From: CAZIVO01 sp964542765
GTDB lineage: Bacteria; Planctomycetota; UBA1135; UBA2386
DNA: 43,684 nucleotides
Reading direction: 5' to 3'
NCBI GenBank assembly: GCA_964542765.1
Contig: CAZIVO010000018.1
Span: 1 to 43,684, forward strand
The stretch's first letter is position 1. Each line of letters begins with the position of its first letter. The position numbers and the translations under genes were made by a program. Shown here piece after piece: positions 24,470 through 33,550 of the stretch. The notes below the pieces were generated by a model. That model searched no databases. It was not told the origin of the DNA and worked only from the letters and a program-made list of their open reading frames with translations.

Positions 24470-25618
24470 CTACCAGTTGATTTGAACGACGGGCCCACGC
24501 CCGGGTTGCACGAAGCCGGAGCGGAAACGCGCGTTGCCACCGCTGGCACTGACCACTGCGACCTCGGGCTGACCGCTGCCCAGGGTCTTGGGAAGGGTCC
24601 ATTTGAGGCTGTCAGAGGTTGCGTAAGGGATGGTTTTGCTGACACGGGTATCGCTCACGACCCATTGCCCATAGAGAGATCGCCCGGCCAGACTGGCGTT
24701 TCCGGGGATAGGGGTGCTGAAAGAGGCGCTGCCGGACGTATTCGTTTGCTGGGGGATCACAACGGTCAGGTCGTTGTAGATCTTGCACCCGCTCAGGCCG
24801 ATGGCACCCAGGTCGAAGGGCAGGGGAAGGCCGGACCAGGACGTTTCGCTGGCGCCGAGGCAGGCCCACACCGTCGCTGTTTGCGGCGCGCCGAACAGGT
24901 AGAAGTCCAGGCTTCCTGCGCCCGGGTTGCCAGCGAGGCCGGTGGCGCGGTTTTGTCCTTTGGGGCAACCGAATGAGGTCGCGCTGGTGAGAACGGCTCG
25001 TTCGGGTTCCTGGGAAGATCCCTGCACGCAATCGATCATGTAGGTGTAGTTCCTGTTCTGCGTTTCGTAGGCGTAGTGATCGATGATCAGGTGCGGCCTC
25101 GGGTTGCTGTTGGCCGGGTTGTAGACGAAAGGCTGAGAGAACATGAACTTGATGGAGAAGGCCGGCAGACCGCTCGCTGGCAGGGTCAGGTCCGGGAAGT
25201 CGAAGGGCATGCCATTGACGACCATCGTCATGTAGGTCGCGTTCGCATCCGGATAGGTGGAGGGGGCTGGGTTGATGCCTCCTGTTCGCGGGTCATTGCC
25301 CAGGCGCACGGTCCAAACGGGCTTGGGCTTGGTCGTCCGGAAAGTCCTGGCCATCACCGCAGGCGTCTTGAGTTCTCCGTCGCGCCGATAGGCAAGGGAC
25401 TTCAGGGATGTCTGGTTGGGCAAGGCGGCGAGATACTCGCGCCCGACGTAGTGAACGTGGCGTATCTGGTCTGTTCCGAAAGGCTCGCGGTCGAGGGAGT
25501 TGCCTTCTTTTGCAGTCTGCGTGGGCGGCAGAACCAGGGAGTTTTGGGCCTCCAGGACCGAACAGGTCAGAAAGAAGACGGGCACAAGCGAAAGGGCCAA
25601 AAGGTGTTTGGAGATCAT
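24470..25618 (-). CDS. Secreted protein, paralogue 2 of a tandem pair (unknown function)
   Basis: A 382-residue protein with a signal peptide (MISKHLLALSLVPVFFLTCS...EAQ). Over its length it matches the next gene: EGNSLDREPFGTDQIRHVHY, YRRDGELKTPAVMA, VRLGNDPRTGGINPAPSTYP, IDHYAYETQNRNYTYMID, CPKGQNRATGLAGNPGAG, LPFDLGAIGLSGCKIYNDLT and VVQINW. The similar sizes and head-to-tail order with only 61 bases between them mean a local duplication. Exported to the periplasm or surface; no enzyme motif is recognised. Divergent from the pdxR-like regulator across 208 bases. Confidence 0.75.
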   Translation of the reverse strand: MISKHLLALSLVPVFFLTCSVLEAQNSLVLPPTQTAKEGNSLDREPFGTDQIRHVHYVGREYLAALPNQTSLKSLAYRRDGELKTPAVMARTFRTTKPKPVWTVRLGNDPRTGGINPAPSTYPDANATYMTMVVNGMPFDFPDLTLPASGLPAFSIKFMFSQPFVYNPANSNPRPHLIIDHYAYETQNRNYTYMIDCVQGSSQEPERAVLTSATSFGCPKGQNRATGLAGNPGAGSLDFYLFGAPQTATVWACLGASETSWSGLPLPFDLGAIGLSGCKIYNDLTVVIPQQTNTSGSASFSTPIPGNASLAGRSLYGQWVVSDTRVSKTIPYATSDSLKWTLPKTLGSGQPEVAVVSASGGNARFRSGFVQPGRGPVVQINW

Positions 25619-25772
25619 AGTGACTGGTTCTGGCTTGGGCGGGGCATCGGATCAGGGTCGCCACCCGATCGTAATGGTTAGTGCGTGTCACGGGCGGAGT
25701 CGCCGACAGCAAGTCTGTAACCCTGGTGTAACGCGTCCTCGCACCCTGGCCCGCTCTCGGTATTCTCCGGGG

Positions 25773-25802
25773 CGATCAAATTGTCCTGATTGACACGATC
25801 AA
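25773..25802 (+). promoter_or_regulatory. Direct repeats upstream of the MocR/PdxR-like gene
   Basis: CGATCAA occurs twice (25773-25779 and 25796-25802), 23 bases apart, just before the ATG at 25827. MocR regulators such as PdxR commonly bind direct repeats, so these may be its own operator. TTGACA (25790-25795) overlaps this area and could be a -35 element, though no good -10 follows. Confidence 0.4.
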
Positions 25803-25826
25803 CGGGATTGGCATCATGGCCGGGCC

Positions 25827-27308
25827 ATGTCAGCGCATCTTCCCACGATCGATAAGGGTCGGAGCCGAACCTACGTCGATCAGTTGATCGGCCACTTCCA
25901 CGAGACGATTCTGTCCGGAAGGTTGGGGCCCGGGGACCGTCTCCCGACGATTCGCGCAGTTGCCGAACACACCGATATCACCCGCACAACGGTCCAGGAG
26001 GCTTACCGGCGATTGGCTCAGGCGGGTCTGGTTTCGGCGACGGTGGGCCGAGGAACGGTGGTTCTGGGAGAGCCCGGGTCGAGCAGGGTGAGGCCCTTCA
26101 GCGCGGCGGCGCAGGCGGCCTGGCACCACTTCCGAGAGGCGCCGCAAGCGCCTCAGGCGCCGAGCGATGCCAGCACCGTGATCAATTTTGCCCAACTCCA
26201 ACCCGATCCGAGGCAGTTCCCTGTCGATGAGTTTCGCCGGTGCATCGAGGCCGCGATGCGCGATCGCGGCGGCGATCTGCTCGAGTATGGCCAGGCGGGT
26301 GGCTTGCCGGAACTCCGCCGCCGTCTGGCGGCACGCGAAGCGCCCCAACAAGAGCCCTCGAGCCTGGACGAGATTCTGATCACCAACGGGGCTCAGCAGG
26401 GGATCGATCTCGCGCTGCGGACCTTTACCGAGTCCGGCGACGCCATCGCCGTGACCATCCCGACCTATCAGCATTTGTTCGGTCTGTTGCGGGTCCATGG
26501 GCTGGAGATCATTCCGATTTCCGAGGACGAGAACGGCATCGATCTCGCAGATCTCCGCAGGGTGCTCACCCACCCGAGAGTGCGCCTGATCTATGCGATG
26601 CCGAGTTTTCACAATCCTACGGGTCGATCTCTGGGTGTCGGACAGCGCGAGGCCCTCACACGAGCCGTCAGCGAGACGGATATTCCGATCCTGGAAGACG
26701 AGTTCGAACACGAACTACGTTTCGCGGGTGAAGACCTGCCGACGCTACGCAGCTTCGATGGCCGAGGACTCACGGTGACAGCCCGCACTTTCAGCAAGGG
26801 TCTGTTTCCCGGTGTGCGCATCGGCTGGCTGCGAGCCGAGCCGAAGATCATCGAGCGTATGGCAGCGCTGAAATGTTATTCCGATCTTGAGACCAGTCCG
26901 CTGTTGCAGGCGGCCCTCGCAAACTTCATGGACAGCGGCAGTTACGATGGCCACCTGAGCAAGCTCCGAGAAGAGTTGCGGCATCGGCACCGGGCCGCTC
27001 AGGTTGCGCTGAAGGAGCATATGCCCGAAGGCTTTCGCTGGAGTGAGCCATCGGGTGGACACGTGCTCTGGGTCGAGGGTCCGAACTCGATCGACGATGA
27101 CGCCTGGGCAGCATTGGCAGCGAAGCGAGGCATACTCGTGACCCCGGGCAGGGTCTTCGACCCCTTCGCGCGCCCTCGCCATGGGATCCGGCTGTCCTTG
27201 TCAGCGGTTTCCACCGAGCAGATTCACCACGGAATTGAAATGATCGGCCAATGTGCCAGCGAGTTGCTGGCCAGGCCTCTCCCCTCCCGAAGACCACTTT
27301 TCCTGTAG
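25827..27308 (+). CDS. pdxR: MocR-family regulator, PdxR-like (GntR-type HTH fused to aminotransferase domain)
   Basis: A 493-residue protein: an N-terminal GntR winged helix (about 12-80; PGDRLPTIRAVAEHTDITRT, TTVQEAYRRLAQAGLVSATV) joined to a fold-type I aminotransferase domain from about 120. PLP-site residues are visible: N263 in HNPTGRS, D291 in LEDEFEHELRF and the lysine K324 in TFSKGLFPGVRIGW. In PdxR proteins PLP is sensed and pyridoxal phosphate genes are controlled. Here pdxS starts 10 bases after it, on the same strand, which supports the assignment, although in many genomes pdxR is divergent from pdxST. The name is therefore a context-based call. Confidence 0.87.
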   Translation: MSAHLPTIDKGRSRTYVDQLIGHFHETILSGRLGPGDRLPTIRAVAEHTDITRTTVQEAYRRLAQAGLVSATVGRGTVVLGEPGSSRVRPFSAAAQAAWHHFREAPQAPQAPSDASTVINFAQLQPDPRQFPVDEFRRCIEAAMRDRGGDLLEYGQAGGLPELRRRLAAREAPQQEPSSLDEILITNGAQQGIDLALRTFTESGDAIAVTIPTYQHLFGLLRVHGLEIIPISEDENGIDLADLRRVLTHPRVRLIYAMPSFHNPTGRSLGVGQREALTRAVSETDIPILEDEFEHELRFAGEDLPTLRSFDGRGLTVTARTFSKGLFPGVRIGWLRAEPKIIERMAALKCYSDLETSPLLQAALANFMDSGSYDGHLSKLREELRHRHRAAQVALKEHMPEGFRWSEPSGGHVLWVEGPNSIDDDAWAALAAKRGILVTPGRVFDPFARPRHGIRLSLSAVSTEQIHHGIEMIGQCASELLARPLPSRRPLFL

Positions 27309-27317
27309 GAATGAACG

Positions 27318-28238
27318 ATGAGCAACTCAGCAACCATGACCCCCGAAGTTCCCGGTTTCACCGCAGAGGAAGTCCGTAGCAAGATCGGATTTTGCGAACA
27401 ACTCAAGGGCGGCGTCATCATGGATGTCGTGAACGCCGAGCAGGCCGTGATCGCCGAAGAGGCTGGCGCCTCCGCGGTGATGGCGCTCGAACGTGTTCCG
27501 GCGGATATCCGCAAGGACGGCGGCGTCGCTCGCGCATCCGACCCGACCATCATCAAGGAGATCCAGAAAGCGGTTTCCATTCCGGTGATGGCAAAGGTTC
27601 GGATCGGCCACTTTGTCGAGGCGCAACTGCTCGAAGCTCTGGAGGTCGACTGCGTCGATGAGAGCGAGGTCCTCACCCCTGCCGATGAGCAGTTTCACGT
27701 CGATAAGCGGAAGTTCAAAACCCCCTTCGTTTGCGGTTGCCGCAACCTTGGCGAGGCACTGCGCCGAATTTCGGAGGGCGCTGCGATGATTCGCACCAAG
27801 GGCGAAGCTGGCACCGGGGATGTGGTCGAGGCGGTGCGACACATTCGCTCCGTCATGAGTGCTATCCGCGAACTTCGAGGAGCTGACGAGCGCATGCTTC
27901 ATCAAAAGGCGATGGAATATCGCGTTCCGGTCGAGCTGGTCGCATGGGTAGCCGAGAGTCAGCAGTTGCCGGTGCCGAATTTCTCTGCCGGTGGCGTCGC
28001 GACCCCGGCGGATGCTGCGCTCATGATGCAACTCGGCGCGGAGGCTGTCTTTGTCGGCAGCGGCATCTTCAAGTCCGATGAACCAGCGGTCCGGGGGCGA
28101 GCCATCGTTCGTGCGGTCACGCATTTCGAAGACCCGGCGGTTCTCGCCGAAGTTTCCGAAGGCCTTGGCAGTGCGATGCGAGGCCGACAGGTTGCAGATG
28201 TCCCACAGGCCGAGCGACTGGCTCAAAGAGGCTGGTGA
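27318..28238 (+). CDS. pdxS: Pyridoxal 5'-phosphate synthase lyase subunit
   Basis: A 306-residue PdxS TIM barrel that builds pyridoxal 5'-phosphate from ribose 5-phosphate, glyceraldehyde 3-phosphate and ammonia channelled from PdxT. Conserved: GGVIMDVVNAEQAVIAEEAG, the active-site lysine in PVMAKVRIGHFVEAQ and the second lysine in MIRTKGEAGTGDVVEAVRH, and NFSAGGVATPADAALMMQLG near the end. It starts at ATG 27318 after a short gap and is followed by pdxT after 3 bases, so one operon makes the complete 24-mer synthase. Confidence 0.97.
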   Translation: MSNSATMTPEVPGFTAEEVRSKIGFCEQLKGGVIMDVVNAEQAVIAEEAGASAVMALERVPADIRKDGGVARASDPTIIKEIQKAVSIPVMAKVRIGHFVEAQLLEALEVDCVDESEVLTPADEQFHVDKRKFKTPFVCGCRNLGEALRRISEGAAMIRTKGEAGTGDVVEAVRHIRSVMSAIRELRGADERMLHQKAMEYRVPVELVAWVAESQQLPVPNFSAGGVATPADAALMMQLGAEAVFVGSGIFKSDEPAVRGRAIVRAVTHFEDPAVLAEVSEGLGSAMRGRQVADVPQAERLAQRGW

Positions 28239-28241
28239 TCG

Positions 28242-28859
28242 ATGAGGCCGGTCGGAGTCCTCGCGCTGCAGGGCGACTATGCTGAACACGAGGCGGCGTT
28301 ACAACGCGCGGGTCTGACCACCATTCAGATCCGCAAGCCGGATCAGCTCTGGCTATCCGCCGACTCGGGTTGCCGTGATCCGGCGATCAGCGCTCTGGTT
28401 CTGCCGGGTGGCGAGAGCACGACCATGTTGCGCCTGCTGCAACTAGAGGAGCTCTGGGGTCCGCTCGGCGAGTTGTTAGCGTCGGGACTTCCCGTTCTGG
28501 CAACCTGCGCGGGACTGATCCTGCTCGCGAGCGAGGTCACTCAACCTGAGCAGGAGAGCTATGGCCTGCTCGACATGACCGTGCAGCGTAACGGATATGG
28601 CCGACAGGCTCATTCCGGGACATTTCCGATAGAGGGTTCCGAACTCCCTGCGGGCACGACCGGGGTTTTCATCAGGGCACCGCGGATCTTGCGTGCAGGC
28701 CCTGCTGTCGAGGTCATGGCCCGGCGCGAAGGCGAGCCGGTACTCGTTCGATCTGGCCCGATTCTCGCGGCTTGCTTCCATCCGGAGCTCCAGCCGAGCC
28801 ACTGGCTAACGGCGCGATTTGCTCAGCTTGCTACAGAGACCGCTCTTTCAAGTCGATGA
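28242..28859 (+). CDS. pdxT: Pyridoxal 5'-phosphate synthase glutaminase subunit
   Basis: A 205-residue class I-like glutaminase that supplies ammonia to PdxS. The N-terminal VGVLALQGDYAEHEAAL, the PGGESTTMLRL block, the nucleophile Cys in PVLATCAGLILLA, and the catalytic His/Glu in ACFHPELQPSHW are all present. It is a little longer than the usual 190-200 residues. Directly downstream of pdxS with a 3-base gap, so stoichiometric coupling is likely. Confidence 0.95.
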   Translation: MRPVGVLALQGDYAEHEAALQRAGLTTIQIRKPDQLWLSADSGCRDPAISALVLPGGESTTMLRLLQLEELWGPLGELLASGLPVLATCAGLILLASEVTQPEQESYGLLDMTVQRNGYGRQAHSGTFPIEGSELPAGTTGVFIRAPRILRAGPAVEVMARREGEPVLVRSGPILAACFHPELQPSHWLTARFAQLATETALSSR

Positions 28860-28904
28860 CACCGTTAGCTGAGGTGTCGCGGATTCCCGCAAGACTTGGA
28901 GGCC

Positions 28905-29663
28905 ATGAAGAAGCTCTCGATATTGGTGTTGCTGGCGTTCGCGCTGTCTTCATGTTCGGTCTACCAGGCGCGTACCTACGTCGGTGCCATGGCCAGCTGG
29001 ACGACCGGTGAATCGGGATTGTCGGATACATCATCGGGCAACAAGCCCTCGGGCGCCGATCTGGATGGAGGTTTGGGCATCGCTGGCAACGAAGCGTCTC
29101 CCTACGTTCGCGCCGAAGCGAATGTCTTCAACTTGGGCGTGACGCTGAGTGCGTTCCAACACGATTCGAGCGGCGAGGGAATGCTGGACATGGAGTTCGG
29201 CGAGATTGCAAAGAACACCCCCGTCGAATCGGACCTGACACTTTCGAGTGTGAAGGGAGCTGTCACCTTCGACTTCCTGGATTTCGATCTGATTCGCCTT
29301 TCGCCAGGAGTTGCCCTCGAGCTGATCGATCTTGAAATGACCGTGCGCGCGCCGACGCTGAGCAAGGAAGAAGAGTTTTCAACCTCGGTTCCCGTACCCT
29401 TGGCGTTTGTTCAGGCGGAGTTCGACCTTGGCCCCGTGGCGGCGACGATCGATTTGGGCGGAATGTGGGTCGATGCGAAGGAGGTGAGCGGGCTCTTCTT
29501 GGATGTCGAGATGCTTTTGCGCGTCCAGCCCTGGGATAATATCGAGTTGATGGCTGGTGCCCGCTGGATCTTGGCCGATCTGGAGGGGATCACCGGCGGT
29601 CAGAACTACTCGATGGATGTCGAGACCCTGGGTTTCTTTTTCGGCATGGGCGTGACCTTCTAG
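28905..29663 (+). CDS. Outer-membrane lipoprotein with beta-barrel-like C-terminus
   Basis: A 252-residue protein starting at ATG 28905 behind GGAGG. The signal peptide MKKLSILVLLAFALSSC gives Cys17 as lipid site. The rest is beta-rich with alternating strands (YVRAEANVFNLGVTLSAFQ, ELMAGARWILADLEGI) and ends in ETLGFFFGMGVTF, whose final Phe is typical of BAM-inserted outer-membrane barrels. No enzyme motif. Just after pdxT (45 bases), but a functional link is doubtful. Confidence 0.65.
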   Translation: MKKLSILVLLAFALSSCSVYQARTYVGAMASWTTGESGLSDTSSGNKPSGADLDGGLGIAGNEASPYVRAEANVFNLGVTLSAFQHDSSGEGMLDMEFGEIAKNTPVESDLTLSSVKGAVTFDFLDFDLIRLSPGVALELIDLEMTVRAPTLSKEEEFSTSVPVPLAFVQAEFDLGPVAATIDLGGMWVDAKEVSGLFLDVEMLLRVQPWDNIELMAGARWILADLEGITGGQNYSMDVETLGFFFGMGVTF

Positions 29664-29761
29664 CGCGACCGCGGAGAAGCTGGTTTCGCGAAGAAAGCGG
29701 GAGAGCACCTGTTCTTTTTGGTACGTTCGTGGATCTCGCACGTATTCACCACAATGGGTCA

Positions 29762-30760
29762 ATGAGCAAAATCTCAGTCGCTTCCTTTGGTCTTGGACCG
29801 ATAGGGCTCGCCGTCGCCAAACTCATCTCGACGAAGTCGGGGCTGGAGCTCGTTGGCGCCATCGATGTTGACCCGGAAAAGATCGGCAAGGATCTGGGCG
29901 AACTCATCGGTCTCCGGGAGGCCATGGGTGTGGAGGTGTCGAGCGATGCGGCGGCTGTTTTCGAACGCTGCCGACCGGATGTGATCGTTCATTGCACATC
30001 GTCTTTCTTGCCGGTGGTGGGAGAACAGCTGGAAGGCGCGGCTCGAGCCGGTGTCAATATCGTGTCCTCATCGGAAGAGTTGCTCGTTCCCGATCTTCAG
30101 CATCCCGAGATCGCTGCGCGTATCGATGAAGCGGCACGCGAGGGTGGGGCGACGGTTCTGGGGACGGGCGTCAATCCGGGTTTCGTCATGGACTTCATGG
30201 CGGCTGTGGGATCAGCCGTCTGTGCGGATGTTCAATCTGTTCGCTGTGAGCGCGTTGTCGATGCGGGGACCCGCCGACTCCCTCTCCAGCGCAAGGTGGG
30301 TGCTGGGTTGACCCTCGAAGAGTTCGAGGAGAAGAAACGAGCCGGGCGCTTTGGCCATATCGGTTTGTGTGAGTCGGTAGCCTTGGTGGGTCGGGCCTTG
30401 GGATTCGATCTCGATTCGACCGAGCAGACTCTCGAGGCAATGGTCGCCGATACCGAGCACGTCACTCCCTTCTTGTCCGTGGAAGCGGGCAGGGTGGCGG
30501 GTATCCATAATGTCGGTCTGGGGAGGCGCGATGGTGACCTTCTCGTCGAACTCGACCTGAAGATGTATGTCGGCGCGCCCGATCCCCATGATGAGGTTCG
30601 CCTGCGCGGCTCGCCCGATGTCACCATGCGGTTCGAAGGCGGCATTCCTGGCGATGGCGCGACAGCTGCCATTTTGGTCAACAGCATCGCTCAGGTCGTT
30701 GCTTGCGAGCCCGGCCTCAAGACGGTCCTGGACCTGGCACCGCCCAGGCTGATGCGCTGA
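29762..30760 (+). CDS. 2,4-diaminopentanoate dehydrogenase-like NAD(P)-dependent oxidoreductase
   Basis: A 332-residue protein of the DapB-like superfamily. The N-terminal Rossmann motif is VASFGLGPIGLAVAKLIS; the rest shows HCTSSFLPVVGEQLEGAARA, GVNIVSSSEELLVPD and VLGTGVNPGFVMDFMAAVGS, the last a strong feature of 2,4-diaminopentanoate dehydrogenase (Ord) relatives rather than of DapB itself. Such enzymes act on amino-acid amino groups, and the ornithine-degradation role is one candidate. Start ATG 29762 (MSKISVASFG). It lies alone, convergent with a lipoprotein gene. Confidence 0.8.
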   Translation: MSKISVASFGLGPIGLAVAKLISTKSGLELVGAIDVDPEKIGKDLGELIGLREAMGVEVSSDAAAVFERCRPDVIVHCTSSFLPVVGEQLEGAARAGVNIVSSSEELLVPDLQHPEIAARIDEAAREGGATVLGTGVNPGFVMDFMAAVGSAVCADVQSVRCERVVDAGTRRLPLQRKVGAGLTLEEFEEKKRAGRFGHIGLCESVALVGRALGFDLDSTEQTLEAMVADTEHVTPFLSVEAGRVAGIHNVGLGRRDGDLLVELDLKMYVGAPDPHDEVRLRGSPDVTMRFEGGIPGDGATAAILVNSIAQVVACEPGLKTVLDLAPPRLMR

Positions 30761-30778
30761 CAGCCCGGGGACGCTCGC

Positions 30779-31327
30779 TCACAACCCTGGAAAGGCGGCT
30801 CGCTCTTTCCAGGCCGGCGGCTGATCCTTTCTCCTCTGGGTGCTCTCTTCCAGGACCAGGCGCTTGGTTGATCGGGGTATGACGAAGAAGCCGTAGACGG
30901 TCACCTTCTGGCCGCCACCGTCGGGGCCTGTTGTTTGGTATGACTTGGAGTCGAACCGGAAGACGATGCGGGTTTTTTCCTCATCGATCGAAACGGTGGT
31001 CAGGCCGGCGCTGTTCCAGCTCGAGCCCTCGAAGATTCCAACCACCATGTACCGCTCGAAGTCGACCACCGGAAGTCCGAGGGGGTTGTAGTGGAAGTTG
31101 TATTCACCATCCTGCTTCTCGCCCTTGTGCTTTTGCCACACACGAACCCATTCTTCTGTGGACGTGATGCGGTGATACTCGCGCTCGGTGACGCGGCTGT
31201 CGGCGCCGGAGAGCGTTACGCAGGGCTGGCTACCGCCACCCGCCCGGTCTTCGGCCTGACCATGATCGGGAATCAGACAGCTCGAACAGAACAAGGCTAC
31301 AAACAGGCCCGTGAATAGCCTTGTCAT
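30779..31327 (-). CDS. Lipoprotein with PrcB-like domain
   Basis: A 182-residue protein starting at ATG 31327 with AAGGAG upstream. Its signal (MTRLFTGLFVALFCSSC) gives a lipid Cys17. The body reads like a PrcB-type domain: ITSTEEWVRVWQKHKGEK, VDFERYMVVGIFEGSSWNSA, and VYGFFVIPRSTKRLVLEE. In spirochaetes PrcB joins the dentilisin protease complex, but its fold is common in unlinked lipoproteins. Assignment moderate. Confidence 0.6.
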   Translation of the reverse strand: MTRLFTGLFVALFCSSCLIPDHGQAEDRAGGGSQPCVTLSGADSRVTEREYHRITSTEEWVRVWQKHKGEKQDGEYNFHYNPLGLPVVDFERYMVVGIFEGSSWNSAGLTTVSIDEEKTRIVFRFDSKSYQTTGPDGGGQKVTVYGFFVIPRSTKRLVLEESTQRRKDQPPAWKERAAFPGL

Positions 31328-31534
31328 CGCACTCCTTTTTCCTGGTGGTTCTGGTTCATCCGGCAGGGCGCTCTTGAATCCACCACGCTCGCATCCGTCT
31401 CGCACTCCTGAAGAGATGAAAAAATGGGTTGGGGTAAGCATGTTTTTCCCCATGTTCGGACATGTTTTGCGCGGCGATCAAGGCTCTCGGTCACGTCAGC
31501 GGCCGACGAGCTTGCTCGATGGGGCTTGTTGTTG

Positions 31535-32254
31535 CTAGCGGCGACGCACGCGAGTTGCCCAGACCATCAGGCCGAGGTGTTCGAGCCCCACCCGGATCAC
31601 GCGCATCTTGCTTTGGCCTCTTCGGCGACGGCACATGCTCGCGGGCCACTCTTCGACCCGCCGACCCTGGATCAGAGCGAGCAGCAGAGACTCGGTAACC
31701 CCCGCGAAGCCCCTCCGGCGGGGTTCGCATGCCTCCAGAGTTTCTCGGCGCCAGACCCGGACCATCGAGGTGTAGGTATGAAGGGGGAGGCCTGTGGCGA
31801 GGCGATATCCTCTTGATGCGATCCTGGAGATCAGGCTTCGCCAGCCAGGAACACCGACGAGGGTGCCCTGAGGGTGGTAGCAGGATGCCAGCGCCAGATC
31901 CGCGCCCTCCTCAACGATATCGGCCAGGCGCAGGAGCAAGAGAGGGTCGTAGGTCAGATCGCTGTCCAGCCATCCGATGAGTTCGCCCCGAGCTACGCTG
32001 AGTCCGGTCGAAAGGGCCTCGGTGAGACCTCGGTTGTCGTCGTGATGGAGGAGGGTATGGGGAAGGTTCGCGAACCGATCTTCCAGCAAACTGCGCGTGT
32101 CATCCGTCGAGCCATCATCGACGAGTACCAGATCGATTGTCCGGCCCTGCGTCTCGTCCTCGAGAAACAATTGCATCCTTTCTGCCAGGGCAGGCACCCC
32201 CTCCGCCTCTTGATGGAGAGGAATGATGATGGTCAGACTGAGTGAGGGGGACAT
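31535..32254 (-). CDS. Family 2 glycosyltransferase
   Basis: A 239-residue GT-A fold GT2 enzyme. N-terminal LTIIIPLHQEAEGVPALAER, nucleotide-binding VLVDDGSTDDTRSLLE and the DxD-type metal motif IGWLDSDLTYDPLLLLRLAD are all present. No membrane segment is visible near the C-terminus, which ends in an arginine-rich tail. The resemblance to dolichol-phosphate mannose synthase-type enzymes suggests polyprenyl-phosphate sugar donors, but acceptor and sugar are unknown. Divergent from the next gene over about 80 bases. Confidence 0.88.
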   Translation of the reverse strand: MSPSLSLTIIIPLHQEAEGVPALAERMQLFLEDETQGRTIDLVLVDDGSTDDTRSLLEDRFANLPHTLLHHDDNRGLTEALSTGLSVARGELIGWLDSDLTYDPLLLLRLADIVEEGADLALASCYHPQGTLVGVPGWRSLISRIASRGYRLATGLPLHTYTSMVRVWRRETLEACEPRRRGFAGVTESLLLALIQGRRVEEWPASMCRRRRGQSKMRVIRVGLEHLGLMVWATRVRRR

Positions 32255-32334
32255 GAAGAAAGGAACAGAGCAGGAATCGTGGAGTCATTCCAGTGTCCTC
32301 CATGGGTGGTTCTGTCGTAAACTAGGCAACCGGT

Positions 32335-33537
32335 ATGGAGAGGGTTTTGATTCGTCGACCGTCACACGGTCTTTTGGTTCTATTCGTATTGGCTGGAATC
32401 TGGGCATGGGTGGCGGGACCGCTCGCCCCACGCTCGGTCGCGGCGGAAGTTGGCGCCCCCTTGGTGGTGACGCGATCCCCTGGCGAGGTTCAGCACGACT
32501 CGGTGACAGATTTCACCCTCGCCGGGCGGGTTGTCGACCATCAAGGCTGGCCGATAGCCGGCGCCCGGGTCCAGCCCGTGGATGGTGGTGTGGTTGTCTG
32601 TGGAGCCAGCGGCACATTCACCACGACCGTGAGAGGCCCTGGGCCGCATACGCTCGAGATCAGCGCGGATTCCTTCGAACCGAGGACTGAATCCACCTTC
32701 GTGGGCGATGATTTGGTCGTCGTGATGCCTCGATCTCTGCCATGGTCGGCCCCTCGGGGCACTCCCGAATCCGAAGAATCGGCTCCGGAGACCGGAGACA
32801 CCCTCGCCGGCGAGGGATTTCTGCGGGATGCGCAAGGCGAACCCATTGCCAACGGACTGATCATGGTCTTCGAGACAGGGGTCAGGGCCATTGCCGATGC
32901 TGTCGGTCGATACCGCGTGGCCCTGCCAAAGGGCCCCGCCATGCTGACAGCTCACGATGGTGAGAGTCTCGTGGCCCGCATGGAAATTCCGGCAACCAAG
33001 AGAAAGCGGGGTTTGGTCCCTCTGCCCGATCTCATACTCGCGCCCGCACACATGATCCGAGGATATGTGAAACATGCCACGGGAGATCCGTGCGCTGGTG
33101 CGAGTGTCTGTGTGACGGGAGAAGGTCTGGTGCTCCGCGGAACGACAAGCCCATCCGGCTCCTTTGCGCTGGCGGGTTTGATCTCGGGCGAATACGAACT
33201 GGAAGCCTTGCCCTTCGAGGGCTCTTTGGGTGTTCGCCAGCGATTGGATGTTGTCAGCGAGGGGATTGATCTCGAGCTTTCACTGGGTCGTGAAGAACCC
33301 ATGGCGATCAAGGTGATCGATGGGGGAGGCGGGACTCAAGCGGGCGTTTGGGTTCTCGGTCGAGAAGGCGATCTCCGCCAGGCCCACGGTCAGACGAATG
33401 ATCAAGGCCAGGTCACCCTTCGCGGTCTTGGACAGGGACCGTTTTCGTTCGATGTGCGGACCCCTCTCACATTCGAAACTTTTGAGATCCTCGGTTTCGA
33501 CGTGAATCAGGGCCTGCTGACCGTCCGAGCTCCATGA
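32335..33537 (+). CDS. Exported protein with carboxypeptidase-regulatory-like (CarboxypepD_reg) repeats
   Basis: A 400-residue protein with an N-terminal signal/anchor (GLLVLFVLAGIWAWVAG). It contains three or four beta-sandwich repeats of the CarboxypepD_reg type: TLAGRVVDHQGWPIAGARVQ, GEGFLRDAQGEPIANGLIMV, IRGYVKHATGDPCAGASVCV, and the matching SPSGSFALAGLISGEYELEA. These Ig-like modules occur in surface and transport proteins. No catalytic domain. The start ATG 32335 is adopted without a clear ribosome site. Confidence 0.75.
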   Translation: MERVLIRRPSHGLLVLFVLAGIWAWVAGPLAPRSVAAEVGAPLVVTRSPGEVQHDSVTDFTLAGRVVDHQGWPIAGARVQPVDGGVVVCGASGTFTTTVRGPGPHTLEISADSFEPRTESTFVGDDLVVVMPRSLPWSAPRGTPESEESAPETGDTLAGEGFLRDAQGEPIANGLIMVFETGVRAIADAVGRYRVALPKGPAMLTAHDGESLVARMEIPATKRKRGLVPLPDLILAPAHMIRGYVKHATGDPCAGASVCVTGEGLVLRGTTSPSGSFALAGLISGEYELEALPFEGSLGVRQRLDVVSEGIDLELSLGREEPMAIKVIDGGGGTQAGVWVLGREGDLRQAHGQTNDQGQVTLRGLGQGPFSFDVRTPLTFETFEILGFDVNQGLLTVRAP

Positions 33538-33550
33538 GGCGAGACCGCTT

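Noticed and set aside
24409..24645. N-terminal extension of the first secreted paralogue
   Set aside because: It reaches into the other paralogue's coding region and lacks a signal peptide; ATG 24408 begins a perfect one.
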